A stretch of DNA of 47,081 nt from Colimorpha sp045597945 (GTDB lineage: Bacteria; Bacteroidota; Bacteroidia; Bacteroidales; P3), in the NCBI GenBank assembly GCA_045597945.1, contig JAZLLD010000050.1, forward strand, positions 1 to 47,081. Direction: 5' to 3'. A program made the translations under genes and the position numbers. Every line of letters begins with the position of its first letter. Position 1 is the first letter of the stretch. Positions 16,973-24,790 of the stretch are shown here, piece after piece. The notes under the pieces were generated by a model. It had not been told where the DNA came from. It was given only the letters and a program-made list of their open reading frames with translations, and ran no database searches.

Positions 16973-17764
16973 ATGAAAAGAGGAAAATACATCTGCAGTC
17001 AGCTGAAGGCCATCCGCCGCAGCATAGCCGAGGAGAACAACATCCCCTTGGAGATACCCGAATGTACCTACGAAGGCGAATGCCGTGGCACATGCCCTCG
17101 GTGTGAGTCGGAAGTGAAATACCTTGAGTCCGAGCTATCGCGCCGAGCCCGTATGGGGGTTGCTGCCACAGTGGCAGGTATTGCCGTCACGCTTACCTCT
17201 TGCGATGGGGAGCATCATCCATTGCAACCACAAGGCGATGTGCCTTACGAAGACACCCTATTGCATGTAGACACAACCACAACCGACTCGGCTGCTATGC
17301 CTAGATGCTTGGCCAATAAACTTGACAGCCCTATACTGCCCACAGAGGTGGCCATAGTAGGTGATTGTGAGATACTACCTGATGAGGAGAAGTATATTGA
17401 GACGGGAATAATAGGCGATGTGGATATTGTGGAGGGCGAATCGGATATAATGCTATTAGCAGAAGAAGAGCCAGAATTTCCCGGCGGAATGGATTCACTA
17501 GTGCAATACTTTAGCAACAATCTTCGTTATCCTGAAGAAGCCCAGAAAGCTGGAATAGAAGGTAAGGTTTATGTTCGATTTGTCGTAGAGAAAGATGGCA
17601 GTATAAGCAATATTAAGATACTGCGCGATATAGGTGGCGGTTGTGGCAAGGAGGCTGCGAGAGCTGTTGAAGGCATGCCCAAATGGAAGCCTGGTAGAAA
17701 TAAGGGAGAGGCTGTTCGTGCACAGTGCAATTTGCCCATCAGATTCCAAATCCCCAAAGACTAA
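16973..17764 (+). CDS. TonB C-terminal-domain protein with Cys-rich N-terminus
   Basis: 263 residues. The C-terminal 100 residues (PEFPGGMDSLVQYFSNNLRYPEEAQKAGIEGKVYV ... KWKPGRNKGEAVRAQ) are a TonB_C domain. Residues 61-76 are a hydrophobic segment ending LTSC. The first 60 residues are soluble and contain ECTYEGECRGTCPRCESEVKYLE, with four Cys in a spacing that could bind a metal. TonB partners transfer energy from ExbBD to outer-membrane receptors, but the acidic linker of this protein, lacking the usual Pro-Lys-rich spacer, and no exbBD nearby make energy transduction uncertain. The start lies 4 bp after the Fic stop. Confidence 0.75.
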   Translation: MKRGKYICSQLKAIRRSIAEENNIPLEIPECTYEGECRGTCPRCESEVKYLESELSRRARMGVAATVAGIAVTLTSCDGEHHPLQPQGDVPYEDTLLHVDTTTTDSAAMPRCLANKLDSPILPTEVAIVGDCEILPDEEKYIETGIIGDVDIVEGESDIMLLAEEEPEFPGGMDSLVQYFSNNLRYPEEAQKAGIEGKVYVRFVVEKDGSISNIKILRDIGGGCGKEAARAVEGMPKWKPGRNKGEAVRAQCNLPIRFQIPKD

Positions 17765-17799
17765 CATAATATAATGAATAATATATAATAAGCATAATT

Positions 17800-19113
17800 A
17801 TGAAACAATATTTTCCTAACATCGAGAAAATCAAATACGAAGGTCCCGAGTCTAAGAATCCCATGGCCTTCCGCTACTATGATGCCGAGCGCGTGGTCAA
17901 CGGCAAGAAAATGAAAGATTGGATGAAATTTGCCATGGCTTGGTGGCATACACTTTGCGCCGAGGGTACAGACCAGTTCGGTGGCAACTCCAAGGATTTT
18001 CCATGGAACGCCAATCTCGCCACCGACCCCATTGCCGCCAGCAAGGAGAAAATGGATGCCGGTTTTGAGTTTATGACCAAGTTGGGCATTGAGTATTTCT
18101 GCTTCCACGATGTGGACCTCGTACCCGAAGCTGCCACAGTTGAGGAATACGAAAAGAACTATGCCATCATGCTGGACTATGCCGAGCAGAAGATGAAAGA
18201 AACCGGCATCAAACTGCTGTGGAGCACAGCCAATGTTTTCGGCCATCGCCGCTATATGAACGGTGCCGCCACCAACCCCGACTTCGACGTGGTGGCTCGT
18301 GCCATCGTGCAGATTAAAAATAGCATCGACGCCGCCATCCGCCTGGGTGCTACCAACTATGTGTTCTGGGGCGGTAGAGAAGGCTATATGTCGCTGCTCA
18401 ACACCGACATGAAGCGCGAGAAAGACCATCTGGCCATGATGCTGCGAATGGCCCGAGACTATGGCCGCGCACATGGTTTCAAGGGCACTTTCCTCATTGA
18501 GCCCAAACCCATGGAACCCACCAAGCACCAATATGATGCCGACACCGAGACCGTTATCGGATTCCTCCGCCACTATGGCCTGGACAAGGACTTCAAGGTG
18601 AACATCGAGGTCAACCATGCCACCCTTGCCGGCCATACCTTCGAGCACGAGTTGGCTTGCGCTGTGGATGCCGGTATGCTGGGCTCTATTGATGCCAACC
18701 GTGGCGACTATCAGAATGGCTGGGACACCGACCAGTTCCCCATCGATCATTTTGAGCTGACTCAGGCCTGGATGCAGATTCTGCGCAATGGCGGATTCCA
18801 CGACGGCGGCACCAACTTCGATGCCAAAGTGCGTCGCAACAGCACCGACCTCGACGACCTCTTCATCGCCCATATTTCCGGTATGGACGCAATGGCAAAG
18901 GCCTTCCTGGCTGCAGTGAAAATTGCTGAGAAATCGCCTATCCCGCAAATGGTTAAAGATCGTTATGCTAGCTTTGATAGCGGCATGGGCAAACGCTTCG
19001 AGAACGGCGAACTCTCCCTTGAAGACGTCTATAGCTATGGCAAACAAGTAGGCGAGCCCAAGCAGACCAGCGGCAAGCAGGAACTCTACGAAACCATCGT
19101 CAATATGTATTAA
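17800..19113 (+). CDS. xylA: Xylose isomerase
   Basis: 437 residues, the normal length of class II xylose isomerases. It converts D-xylose to D-xylulose with two divalent cations. Visible active-site residues are His103 and Asp106 in FCFHDVDL, Glu234 and Lys236 in FLIEPKP, Glu270 and His273 in EVNHATLAGH, Asp298, Asp309 and Asp311 in SIDANRGD...GWDTDQFP. The GGREGY motif is also present. The protein is cytoplasmic. It follows the TonB-like gene with a 35-bp AT-rich gap without a clear terminator, and is separated by 2 bp from xylB. Confidence 0.97.
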   Translation: MKQYFPNIEKIKYEGPESKNPMAFRYYDAERVVNGKKMKDWMKFAMAWWHTLCAEGTDQFGGNSKDFPWNANLATDPIAASKEKMDAGFEFMTKLGIEYFCFHDVDLVPEAATVEEYEKNYAIMLDYAEQKMKETGIKLLWSTANVFGHRRYMNGAATNPDFDVVARAIVQIKNSIDAAIRLGATNYVFWGGREGYMSLLNTDMKREKDHLAMMLRMARDYGRAHGFKGTFLIEPKPMEPTKHQYDADTETVIGFLRHYGLDKDFKVNIEVNHATLAGHTFEHELACAVDAGMLGSIDANRGDYQNGWDTDQFPIDHFELTQAWMQILRNGGFHDGGTNFDAKVRRNSTDLDDLFIAHISGMDAMAKAFLAAVKIAEKSPIPQMVKDRYASFDSGMGKRFENGELSLEDVYSYGKQVGEPKQTSGKQELYETIVNMY

Positions 19114-19115
19114 TA

Positions 19116-20603
19116 ATGGACTACTTACTAGGATATGATATTGGCAGCAGTTCGGTCAAAGCCTCCATCGTGGAGGCTTCGACGGGGCGCTGTGTGGCCT
19201 CCGATTTTTACCCCCAGACCGAAGCCCCCATCAAGGCACTTAGGCCGGGGTGGGCTGAGCAAGATCCCGAGGACTGGTGGGAATATCTCAAAAAATCCAC
19301 TCATTCGGTCCTGAAATCCAGCAATATCGACCCCTCCGATATTGCCGCCATCGGTATCTCTTGGCAGATGCATGGGCTCGTGTGTGTCGATAAAGACCTC
19401 CGGCCTTTGCGCAGTTCCATCATCTGGTGCGACAGCCGCGCTGTACCCTACGGTCAAAAAGCTTTCGAGGCGCTTGGGGAGTCTTATTGCCTAGGACACC
19501 TACTCAACAGCCCCGGCAATTTCACCGCATCCAAACTGGCGTGGGTCAAAGAACATGAGCCCGAGACTTTTGCCAAAATCCACAAGATAATGCTCCCCGG
19601 TGACTATATCGCGTTGAAACTTTCTGGCGAAGTCTCCACCACCATCGAAGGCTTGTCGGAAGGCGTCATGTGGGATTTTCGGAACAACCGGCTGGCCGAC
19701 GAACTGCTAGACCACTTCGGGTTCGACCACAGTATCATCCCTACCATCGTTCCCAACTTCGGCCTCCAGCAAAAAGTGTCTGCCCAGGCTGCCGGAGAAC
19801 TGGGTCTGAAAGCTGGCACCCCCATCACCTATCGTGCCGGCGACCAGCCCAACAATGCGCTCTCGCTCAATGTGCTCAATCCGGGAGAGATAGCCGCCAC
19901 AGCGGGAACTTCGGGTGTGGTTTATGGCGTAAGCGACAAACTCAACTACGACAAACTCAGCCGCGTGAACACCTTCGCACATGTTAACCACATGGCCGAG
20001 CACCCACGCCTCGGCATCCTTCTCTGTATCAACGGAACGGGCATCCTCAATTCATGGCTGAAACACAATGTTGTGCCGGCCGACATGAGCTATGCCGACA
20101 TGAACGTTCTGGCCGATCAGGCTCCCATCGGATGCGATGGTCTCAGCATTCTGCCCTTCGGTAACGGCAGCGAGCGTGTCCTCTGCAACGCAGAATCGGG
20201 TTGCACTATCAGCGGCCTCCAGTTCAACCGTCATAAGTTGCCCCACCTAATCCGTGCCGCCCAGGAAGGCATTGTATTCTCGTTCCGTTACGGAATCGAC
20301 ATCATGAAGTCCATGGGTATGGAAGTGCGCACCATTCGTGCTGGCCATAGCAACATGTTCCTCAGTCCCATTTTCGCCCGAACGCTGGCCTCCGTCTGCG
20401 ATGCCGACATCCAACTCATGAACACCGACGGCGCCCAGGGTGCCGCCCGTGGAGCAGGAATAGGCGCAGGGCTCTACGCCAACCCTGAAGAGGCTTTTTC
20501 CACACTAAAAGTCCTGCAGGAGATACACCCCGACACCCAGCACGCAGCCCAGTATCAGGAAGCCTATCGGCAGTGGGCGGCTCTGCTGCAAAGCCGAGTC
20601 TGA
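19116..20603 (+). CDS. xylB: Xylulokinase
   Basis: 495 residues, FGGY kinase family. The N-terminal phosphate motif is LGYDIGSSSVKASIVE, the substrate loop is ISWQMHGLV (84-87 QMHG), and Asp243 in RAGDQPNNALS is the probable catalytic base. The C-terminus carries GAQGAARGAGIGAG. It phosphorylates D-xylulose to D-xylulose-5-phosphate with ATP for entry into the pentose phosphate pathway. Starts 2 bp after xylA and ends the cluster, followed by a terminator-like hairpin at 20630-20675. Confidence 0.95.
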   Translation: MDYLLGYDIGSSSVKASIVEASTGRCVASDFYPQTEAPIKALRPGWAEQDPEDWWEYLKKSTHSVLKSSNIDPSDIAAIGISWQMHGLVCVDKDLRPLRSSIIWCDSRAVPYGQKAFEALGESYCLGHLLNSPGNFTASKLAWVKEHEPETFAKIHKIMLPGDYIALKLSGEVSTTIEGLSEGVMWDFRNNRLADELLDHFGFDHSIIPTIVPNFGLQQKVSAQAAGELGLKAGTPITYRAGDQPNNALSLNVLNPGEIAATAGTSGVVYGVSDKLNYDKLSRVNTFAHVNHMAEHPRLGILLCINGTGILNSWLKHNVVPADMSYADMNVLADQAPIGCDGLSILPFGNGSERVLCNAESGCTISGLQFNRHKLPHLIRAAQEGIVFSFRYGIDIMKSMGMEVRTIRAGHSNMFLSPIFARTLASVCDADIQLMNTDGAQGAARGAGIGAGLYANPEEAFSTLKVLQEIHPDTQHAAQYQEAYRQWAALLQSRV

Positions 20604-20629
20604 CACGTCGGCCTGCTATACCAGCAATC

Positions 20630-20675
20630 CTCATCCTCCTTCGGCAGAATACTGTCCTTGGGGGATGAGTTTTTT
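20630..20675 (+). terminator. Terminator after xylB
   Basis: CTCATCC (20630-20636) pairs with GGATGAG (20663-20669), followed by TTTTTTG. The long loop makes the hairpin imperfect, but the U-tract and position after the xylB stop support a terminator. Confidence 0.65.
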
Positions 20676-20768
20676 GTTTATTGGCACACGGGTTTGGCGG
20701 TTTTTCATCGTTTCAATTACAATCAGTCGTTGCCAGTTAGCCCTTCGGGCCAGCTTAATCGGAAAAAA

Positions 20769-20795
20769 GAGCGAGGCCTGTGAGAGGTCTCGCTC
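20769..20795 (-). terminator. Terminator of the AT-hook protein gene
   Basis: GAGCGAG-G-CCT / AGG-T-CTCGCTC stem with a 5-nt loop. On the minus strand it is followed by TTTTTTCC, so it terminates the 21544-to-20822 gene, 26 bp from its stop. Confidence 0.85.
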
Positions 20796-20821
20796 GGTAC
20801 AAAAAACACGTTTGAGAAAAA

Positions 20822-21544
20822 TTAGTCGATGGGGTTCTTGCGCGGACGGCCCTTCTTCTTGGGTACTGCGGGCTCTTTTACCACAGGGGCTGCGTCTTTG
20901 CGCGGGCGGCCGCGTTTGGGCTTAGCTGGGGCGGATTCGGCCTCCATGCGTGCTTTCTCCTCAGGAGGAATCTCGGCGTGCTTCATGTAGAAGTCGCTGT
21001 CGATGTCCATGAGGTCGGCGTCGGTGGGCTCAAACTCGTCGTCGGCATCGTCGGAGTCGTTGTCAAGATCATCGTTGTCGAGGTCGTCATCATCGCCGAA
21101 CTCGTCGTCAAAAGCTTCCTGCAGTTCCTTGCCCAGGTCGCCGAGTGCGCCATGATTCTTGGAACGGCGTTTGGTGGTCTCCTCGGAGTAGTCGCCGTGG
21201 CGGATGGTCATGCTCTGGCCTGAACCGTTCTCCTCCTTGTCGATGGCCTCCTGCAGAGGAGCGAACTCCTCGTCGGCCTTCTCCACCTCCTCGTCGAAGT
21301 AGTCCTTCTCGACATCGTCGTCGGTGAGGGTGGTGTCGATCTTGACATCGAATTTAATCATATATACTGTATCGTCGGTCTCAAGGGGAACAACGAAAAT
21401 GATGTCGCCATTGGGCTTGTCGAAGCGCTGGAGATAGTCGCGGTATCCCTCTGGATACTTTTCCTTGAAGAGTTCTTTGAGTTCTTCGGATAGGTTCTTG
21501 AAGCTGACTATGAGGTTCTTTTTATGTGCTCTACGTGGGTTCAT
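20822..21544 (-). CDS. Acidic protein with two C-terminal AT-hooks
   Basis: 240 residues. Two AT-hook motifs, KRGRPRKD (about 208-216) and KKGRPRKN (about 231-238), are at the C-terminus; AT-hooks bind the minor groove of A/T-rich DNA. The centre has a highly acidic stretch of D and E around 150-175. The N-terminal 70 residues (VSFKNLSEELKELFKEKYPEGYRDYLQRF ... VYMIKFDVKID) form a small globular domain. Similar AT-hook proteins occur in Bacteroidales. A nucleoid-associated or DNA-architecture role is inferred. Single gene, with its own terminator at 20769-20795. Confidence 0.8.
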   Translation of the reverse strand: MNPRRAHKKNLIVSFKNLSEELKELFKEKYPEGYRDYLQRFDKPNGDIIFVVPLETDDTVYMIKFDVKIDTTLTDDDVEKDYFDEEVEKADEEFAPLQEAIDKEENGSGQSMTIRHGDYSEETTKRRSKNHGALGDLGKELQEAFDDEFGDDDDLDNDDLDNDSDDADDEFEPTDADLMDIDSDFYMKHAEIPPEEKARMEAESAPAKPKRGRPRKDAAPVVKEPAVPKKKGRPRKNPID

Positions 21545-21839
21545 AAGATGTTAAAATTTTATGCAAGTATAACAACTTTATTTCAATCTTTGTGTTTTTC
21601 GCTGAAAAAAAATTTTCAACAACGGCTAAAAGCTATCGTTTCAGCACTATCCGTGAGCGATTTTTTTTCGGCATGAAGTGTCGGAGGTCGCCAACTTGCG
21701 TATGTTTCACGCCTTTTTTTTGATTTTTGAGGGGTGGAGGAGGGGTGTTTTTTTGCAGATTTTTGCGCCCGTGTCGATGGGTTTGCGAACTGTAGCCAGC
21801 CACCAAGTCTGCCGCCTACCGGTTCGCAATGCGCTTGCG

Positions 21840-24494
21840 CTATTTCCCGATTTCTGCTTCGCCCACCTTGGTCAGTTTCCCGGTTTCGGGGTCGAAGGCA
21901 AAGGGGGTGAATTGTTGGCGGATGTGCTGCAGGAAGGGGGTGGGACGGTTGGGCATACCGCGGGCGTTGAGCGGGGCAACGGTGAGGCACAGGTGGCGGC
22001 GGGCGCGGCTGATGGCCACGTAGAAGCGGCGCGCATCCTCGCGTATGCGCTCGGCGTCGGCGCTCTTAATGTTGTTGAAGAAGGGGTAGGATCCTTCGAC
22101 GGCGTTGAAGACGATGACGCTCTCGAATTCCAGCCCTTTGGCCTTGTGGGCGGTGGCAACGAAGTATTTCTCGTTGGAAAGGGTGCGCATGGAGGTGCTG
22201 TCGCAGATGTCGGACTCGCGGAGGGTATTCATCTCCACAAGGTAGCGGTCGAGTTGCTGGCGCAGGGTGGGCGCCTGGTCGGTGGCAATGAGGTCGTGGG
22301 AGAGGTAGTTGAGTATGTGCTGCCATTTGTCGAGGGGTTCGATGACGGCTTGCGACAGCAGATGGAGGTAGATCTGATTCAATTCGCGTACCAGCACGGG
22401 CTGAGTGCTGCCGGGCTGCGGTTGCTCGAACATGATCTGCTGGCTGTGGAGGAAGATGGGGCGGTAGATGTGGCGGAACTGCTCGGTGATGCGGGCCATG
22501 TTGGGGGTGGCCAGGAGCTCCTGCTGGCTCGGAATGAAGCTGTCGGCCTTTGTGCGGCAGTATTGGAGGAGCGAGAGGGTGGCCAGGACATCGTCAATGG
22601 CGTTATGTGAGTTTGTGCCCTGGAGGTGCAGAGTCTCAAGCAGTTTCTCTAGTTTGTATACGCGGAGGCGTGGTTCCACTAGGCGGATGAGCTTGAGGGT
22701 GTCGAAGCGTTGGCGGTGGCCTAGCGAGAAGCCCAGGGTGCGGCGCAGGTTGTAGTCGAGGATGTTGAAGTCGAACTCCACGTTATGCCCTATGAGCACG
22801 TGGTTGGCGCAGTAGTCCAGAAAGAGTTTGAGGCCCTCCTGGCGGCTGTAGCGTTCGGATTCTAGGTACACGGAGAGCATCGGGTTGTCGTGTCCGCCTA
22901 CGATGGGCGGTATGCTCTTCTCGGTCTGGATGATAATGTTAAACTCCGACCCTGGCACCAGCTGTCCGTGGCGTACTTTTACGGCGGCAATCTGTATGAT
23001 ATCGTCGGAGAAGATGTCCAGGCCGGTGGTCTCGGTGTCGAAGAGGACCACTTCCTGCTCGTCGAGCACCTGCACGAAATGTTGCAGATAGGAGCCCCCG
23101 TCGTAGACCAGCAGGTCGGTGGGGGTGATTGCTCGGTTGCGGAGCTCCCTCATGAGGTTGCGTGCTGCCGCATATTGGGGGATGATGCCCAAGTGGTGGA
23201 GCAGTCGAGCCCAGGCAATGAAGCAAGTCTCGTTGGCAATGATATTGAGGTGGGAGAAGAGAAGCTGTACAGTGGGGGTGGTGAAGAGGTCTCGGCCTGA
23301 GATCTTGAAGTGGGGGATGGTGCCGAAGGCGCGGCTGATGCGCTCGGCCTCGGCATTGGTGGAAACGATGATGGCCACGCGGCCGTCGGGTTCGAGGGCG
23401 GCATAACGTTGTGCCATGGCCACGGCCAGCCGGTATTCGTTGCCCACAGGTCGCTGGCACTGAGTGCAGTAGGAGCCGTCGGCACGGCAGCGCAGCTCGT
23501 CTTTGCGATAGATGCCTGAGAGCTCGTGATAGCAGGCCTGGAAGATGCACAGGTCCTGCGGGAGGGCCAGGGTGCTGTCGTCGGTGCTGGGCAGCAGCTC
23601 GGGGTCGATGCCCAGCTGGTTGGCGGCATAGGTGTTGAACACGTTCAGCAGATAGCGCGGCGAGCGGTGGTTGTGGCCCAGGTGGTGGATGTTGGGTTGG
23701 CACTGCCGCTTGATCTGCTCCAGGGCGGCAAGTTTGGCTCCCACGAAGGAGAAGATGGCCTGCTGTTCGTCGCCTAGGTAGACGATTGTGGCATCGGGGG
23801 CGGCAAAGAGGTCGATCAGCGCAAACTGAAGGAAGCTGAGGTCCTGCACCTCGTCAATCTGAATCCATTTATAGCGTCGGCGGTTGGGGTCGGCAAGGGC
23901 GTAGAAGTAAGTCTTTTCCAGCAGGTCTTCAAAGTCCAGCAGACAGTCGGTCTCCTTGTATTCGGCATAGAGCCGGGCTATCTCTGACTTGCGTTCCAGA
24001 TTGGGCAGTTCGGTCTGGCTGAGCATCTCTGCATGCACGATGAGCTGTTCGGGCATGCCTTTCTCTCGTTGCGAAAGGGCGTGCTGGAGGTTGACAATCT
24101 CCGAGGCAAAGCGCGAATGGTCCTCGGTGGGGTCGAGGTGGGCCAGATAGGAGATGATGCTCTCGGCATCGAGGTCGTCGATGACGGCTGTGTTCTGTGG
24201 AATCTTCTTGGACTCAAACAGATAGTTGGAGCAGAAGCGGTGCACGTTGCCCACAAACAAGTCGGCCGGGACGGGGTTGCCCGAGGCCTGGGCTATGCGG
24301 TCGCGCATGCCGCGGGAAGCGCGGTTGGTGAATGTGAGGCAGAGCATGTCGGCATATTCCACCCCATGGGCCTGGGCACGGATGACGCGTTCGGCAAGGA
24401 TGAATGTCTTTCCACATCCCGGGGGTGCGAGCACTAGGTGGCGGCCTTGTTCAAGGTCGATAACGGCTTGTTGGTCTTTGTCGGGTGTGGGCAT
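21840..24494 (-). CDS. UvrD/Rep-family helicase with an inserted DEDDh exonuclease domain
   Basis: 884 residues. Superfamily 1 helicase motifs are complete: Walker A APPGCGKT (23-30), Ia LCLTFTNRAS, Walker B IDEVQD (Asp214-Glu215), III GDEQQAIFSF, then TAHKAKGLEF (motif V region) and YVAISRARRHL (motif VI). Between them, residues about 480-645 form a DnaQ-like 3'-5' exonuclease: LFDTETTGLD (Asp486, Glu488), GHNVEFDFNIL (Asp575) and SHNAIDD (His630, Asp634). A Cys-rich patch around 336-347 (CRADGSYCTQC) may bind zinc. The protein likely unwinds and trims DNA in repair; the exact pathway is unknown. The insertion in the 2A/2B region is not a simple N- or C-terminal fusion. Confidence 0.9.
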   Translation of the reverse strand: MPTPDKDQQAVIDLEQGRHLVLAPPGCGKTFILAERVIRAQAHGVEYADMLCLTFTNRASRGMRDRIAQASGNPVPADLFVGNVHRFCSNYLFESKKIPQNTAVIDDLDAESIISYLAHLDPTEDHSRFASEIVNLQHALSQREKGMPEQLIVHAEMLSQTELPNLERKSEIARLYAEYKETDCLLDFEDLLEKTYFYALADPNRRRYKWIQIDEVQDLSFLQFALIDLFAAPDATIVYLGDEQQAIFSFVGAKLAALEQIKRQCQPNIHHLGHNHRSPRYLLNVFNTYAANQLGIDPELLPSTDDSTLALPQDLCIFQACYHELSGIYRKDELRCRADGSYCTQCQRPVGNEYRLAVAMAQRYAALEPDGRVAIIVSTNAEAERISRAFGTIPHFKISGRDLFTTPTVQLLFSHLNIIANETCFIAWARLLHHLGIIPQYAAARNLMRELRNRAITPTDLLVYDGGSYLQHFVQVLDEQEVVLFDTETTGLDIFSDDIIQIAAVKVRHGQLVPGSEFNIIIQTEKSIPPIVGGHDNPMLSVYLESERYSRQEGLKLFLDYCANHVLIGHNVEFDFNILDYNLRRTLGFSLGHRQRFDTLKLIRLVEPRLRVYKLEKLLETLHLQGTNSHNAIDDVLATLSLLQYCRTKADSFIPSQQELLATPNMARITEQFRHIYRPIFLHSQQIMFEQPQPGSTQPVLVRELNQIYLHLLSQAVIEPLDKWQHILNYLSHDLIATDQAPTLRQQLDRYLVEMNTLRESDICDSTSMRTLSNEKYFVATAHKAKGLEFESVIVFNAVEGSYPFFNNIKSADAERIREDARRFYVAISRARRHLCLTVAPLNARGMPNRPTPFLQHIRQQFTPFAFDPETGKLTKVGEAEIGK

Positions 24495-24577
24495 GGGTTG
24501 TGATTCTAGATTGTAAATTGTAGAGAGGGATTTTAGATTTTAGATTTAAGATTTTAGAGTGTAGCATTTATGTGCGT

Positions 24578-24765
24578 CAGCCCACTCATAAATCATAATT
24601 CATAACTCATAAATCATCTAGTGCCAGCCCACTCATAAATCATAAATCATCTAGTGCCAGCCTACTCACAAATCATAATTCATAACTCATAAATCATCTC
24701 GCGCCAGCCCACTCATAAATCATAATTCATAACTTATAAATCATCTAGCGGCAGCCCACTCTACA
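24578..24765. repeat. Tandem repeat, 47-bp unit (CATAAAT heptad type)
   Basis: Four units: 24578-24624, 24625-24657 (a 33-bp deletion form), 24658-24704 and 24705-24751, followed by a partial unit. Each starts CAGCCCACTCATAAATCATA and is filled with 7-base-phased CATAAAT/TCATAAC strings. The surrounding bases (24501-24550, 24761-24785) are the TTTAGAT/ATTCTAC heptad type. The 24495-24790 interval between glmS and the helicase has no gene. Confidence 0.9.
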
Positions 24766-24790
24766 TTCTACCCTCTACCCTCAGATCCAA

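Noticed and set aside
17761..19047. 428-residue minus-strand frame antisense to xylA
   Set aside because: Xylose isomerase is unambiguous on the plus strand; the antisense frame lacks any motif.
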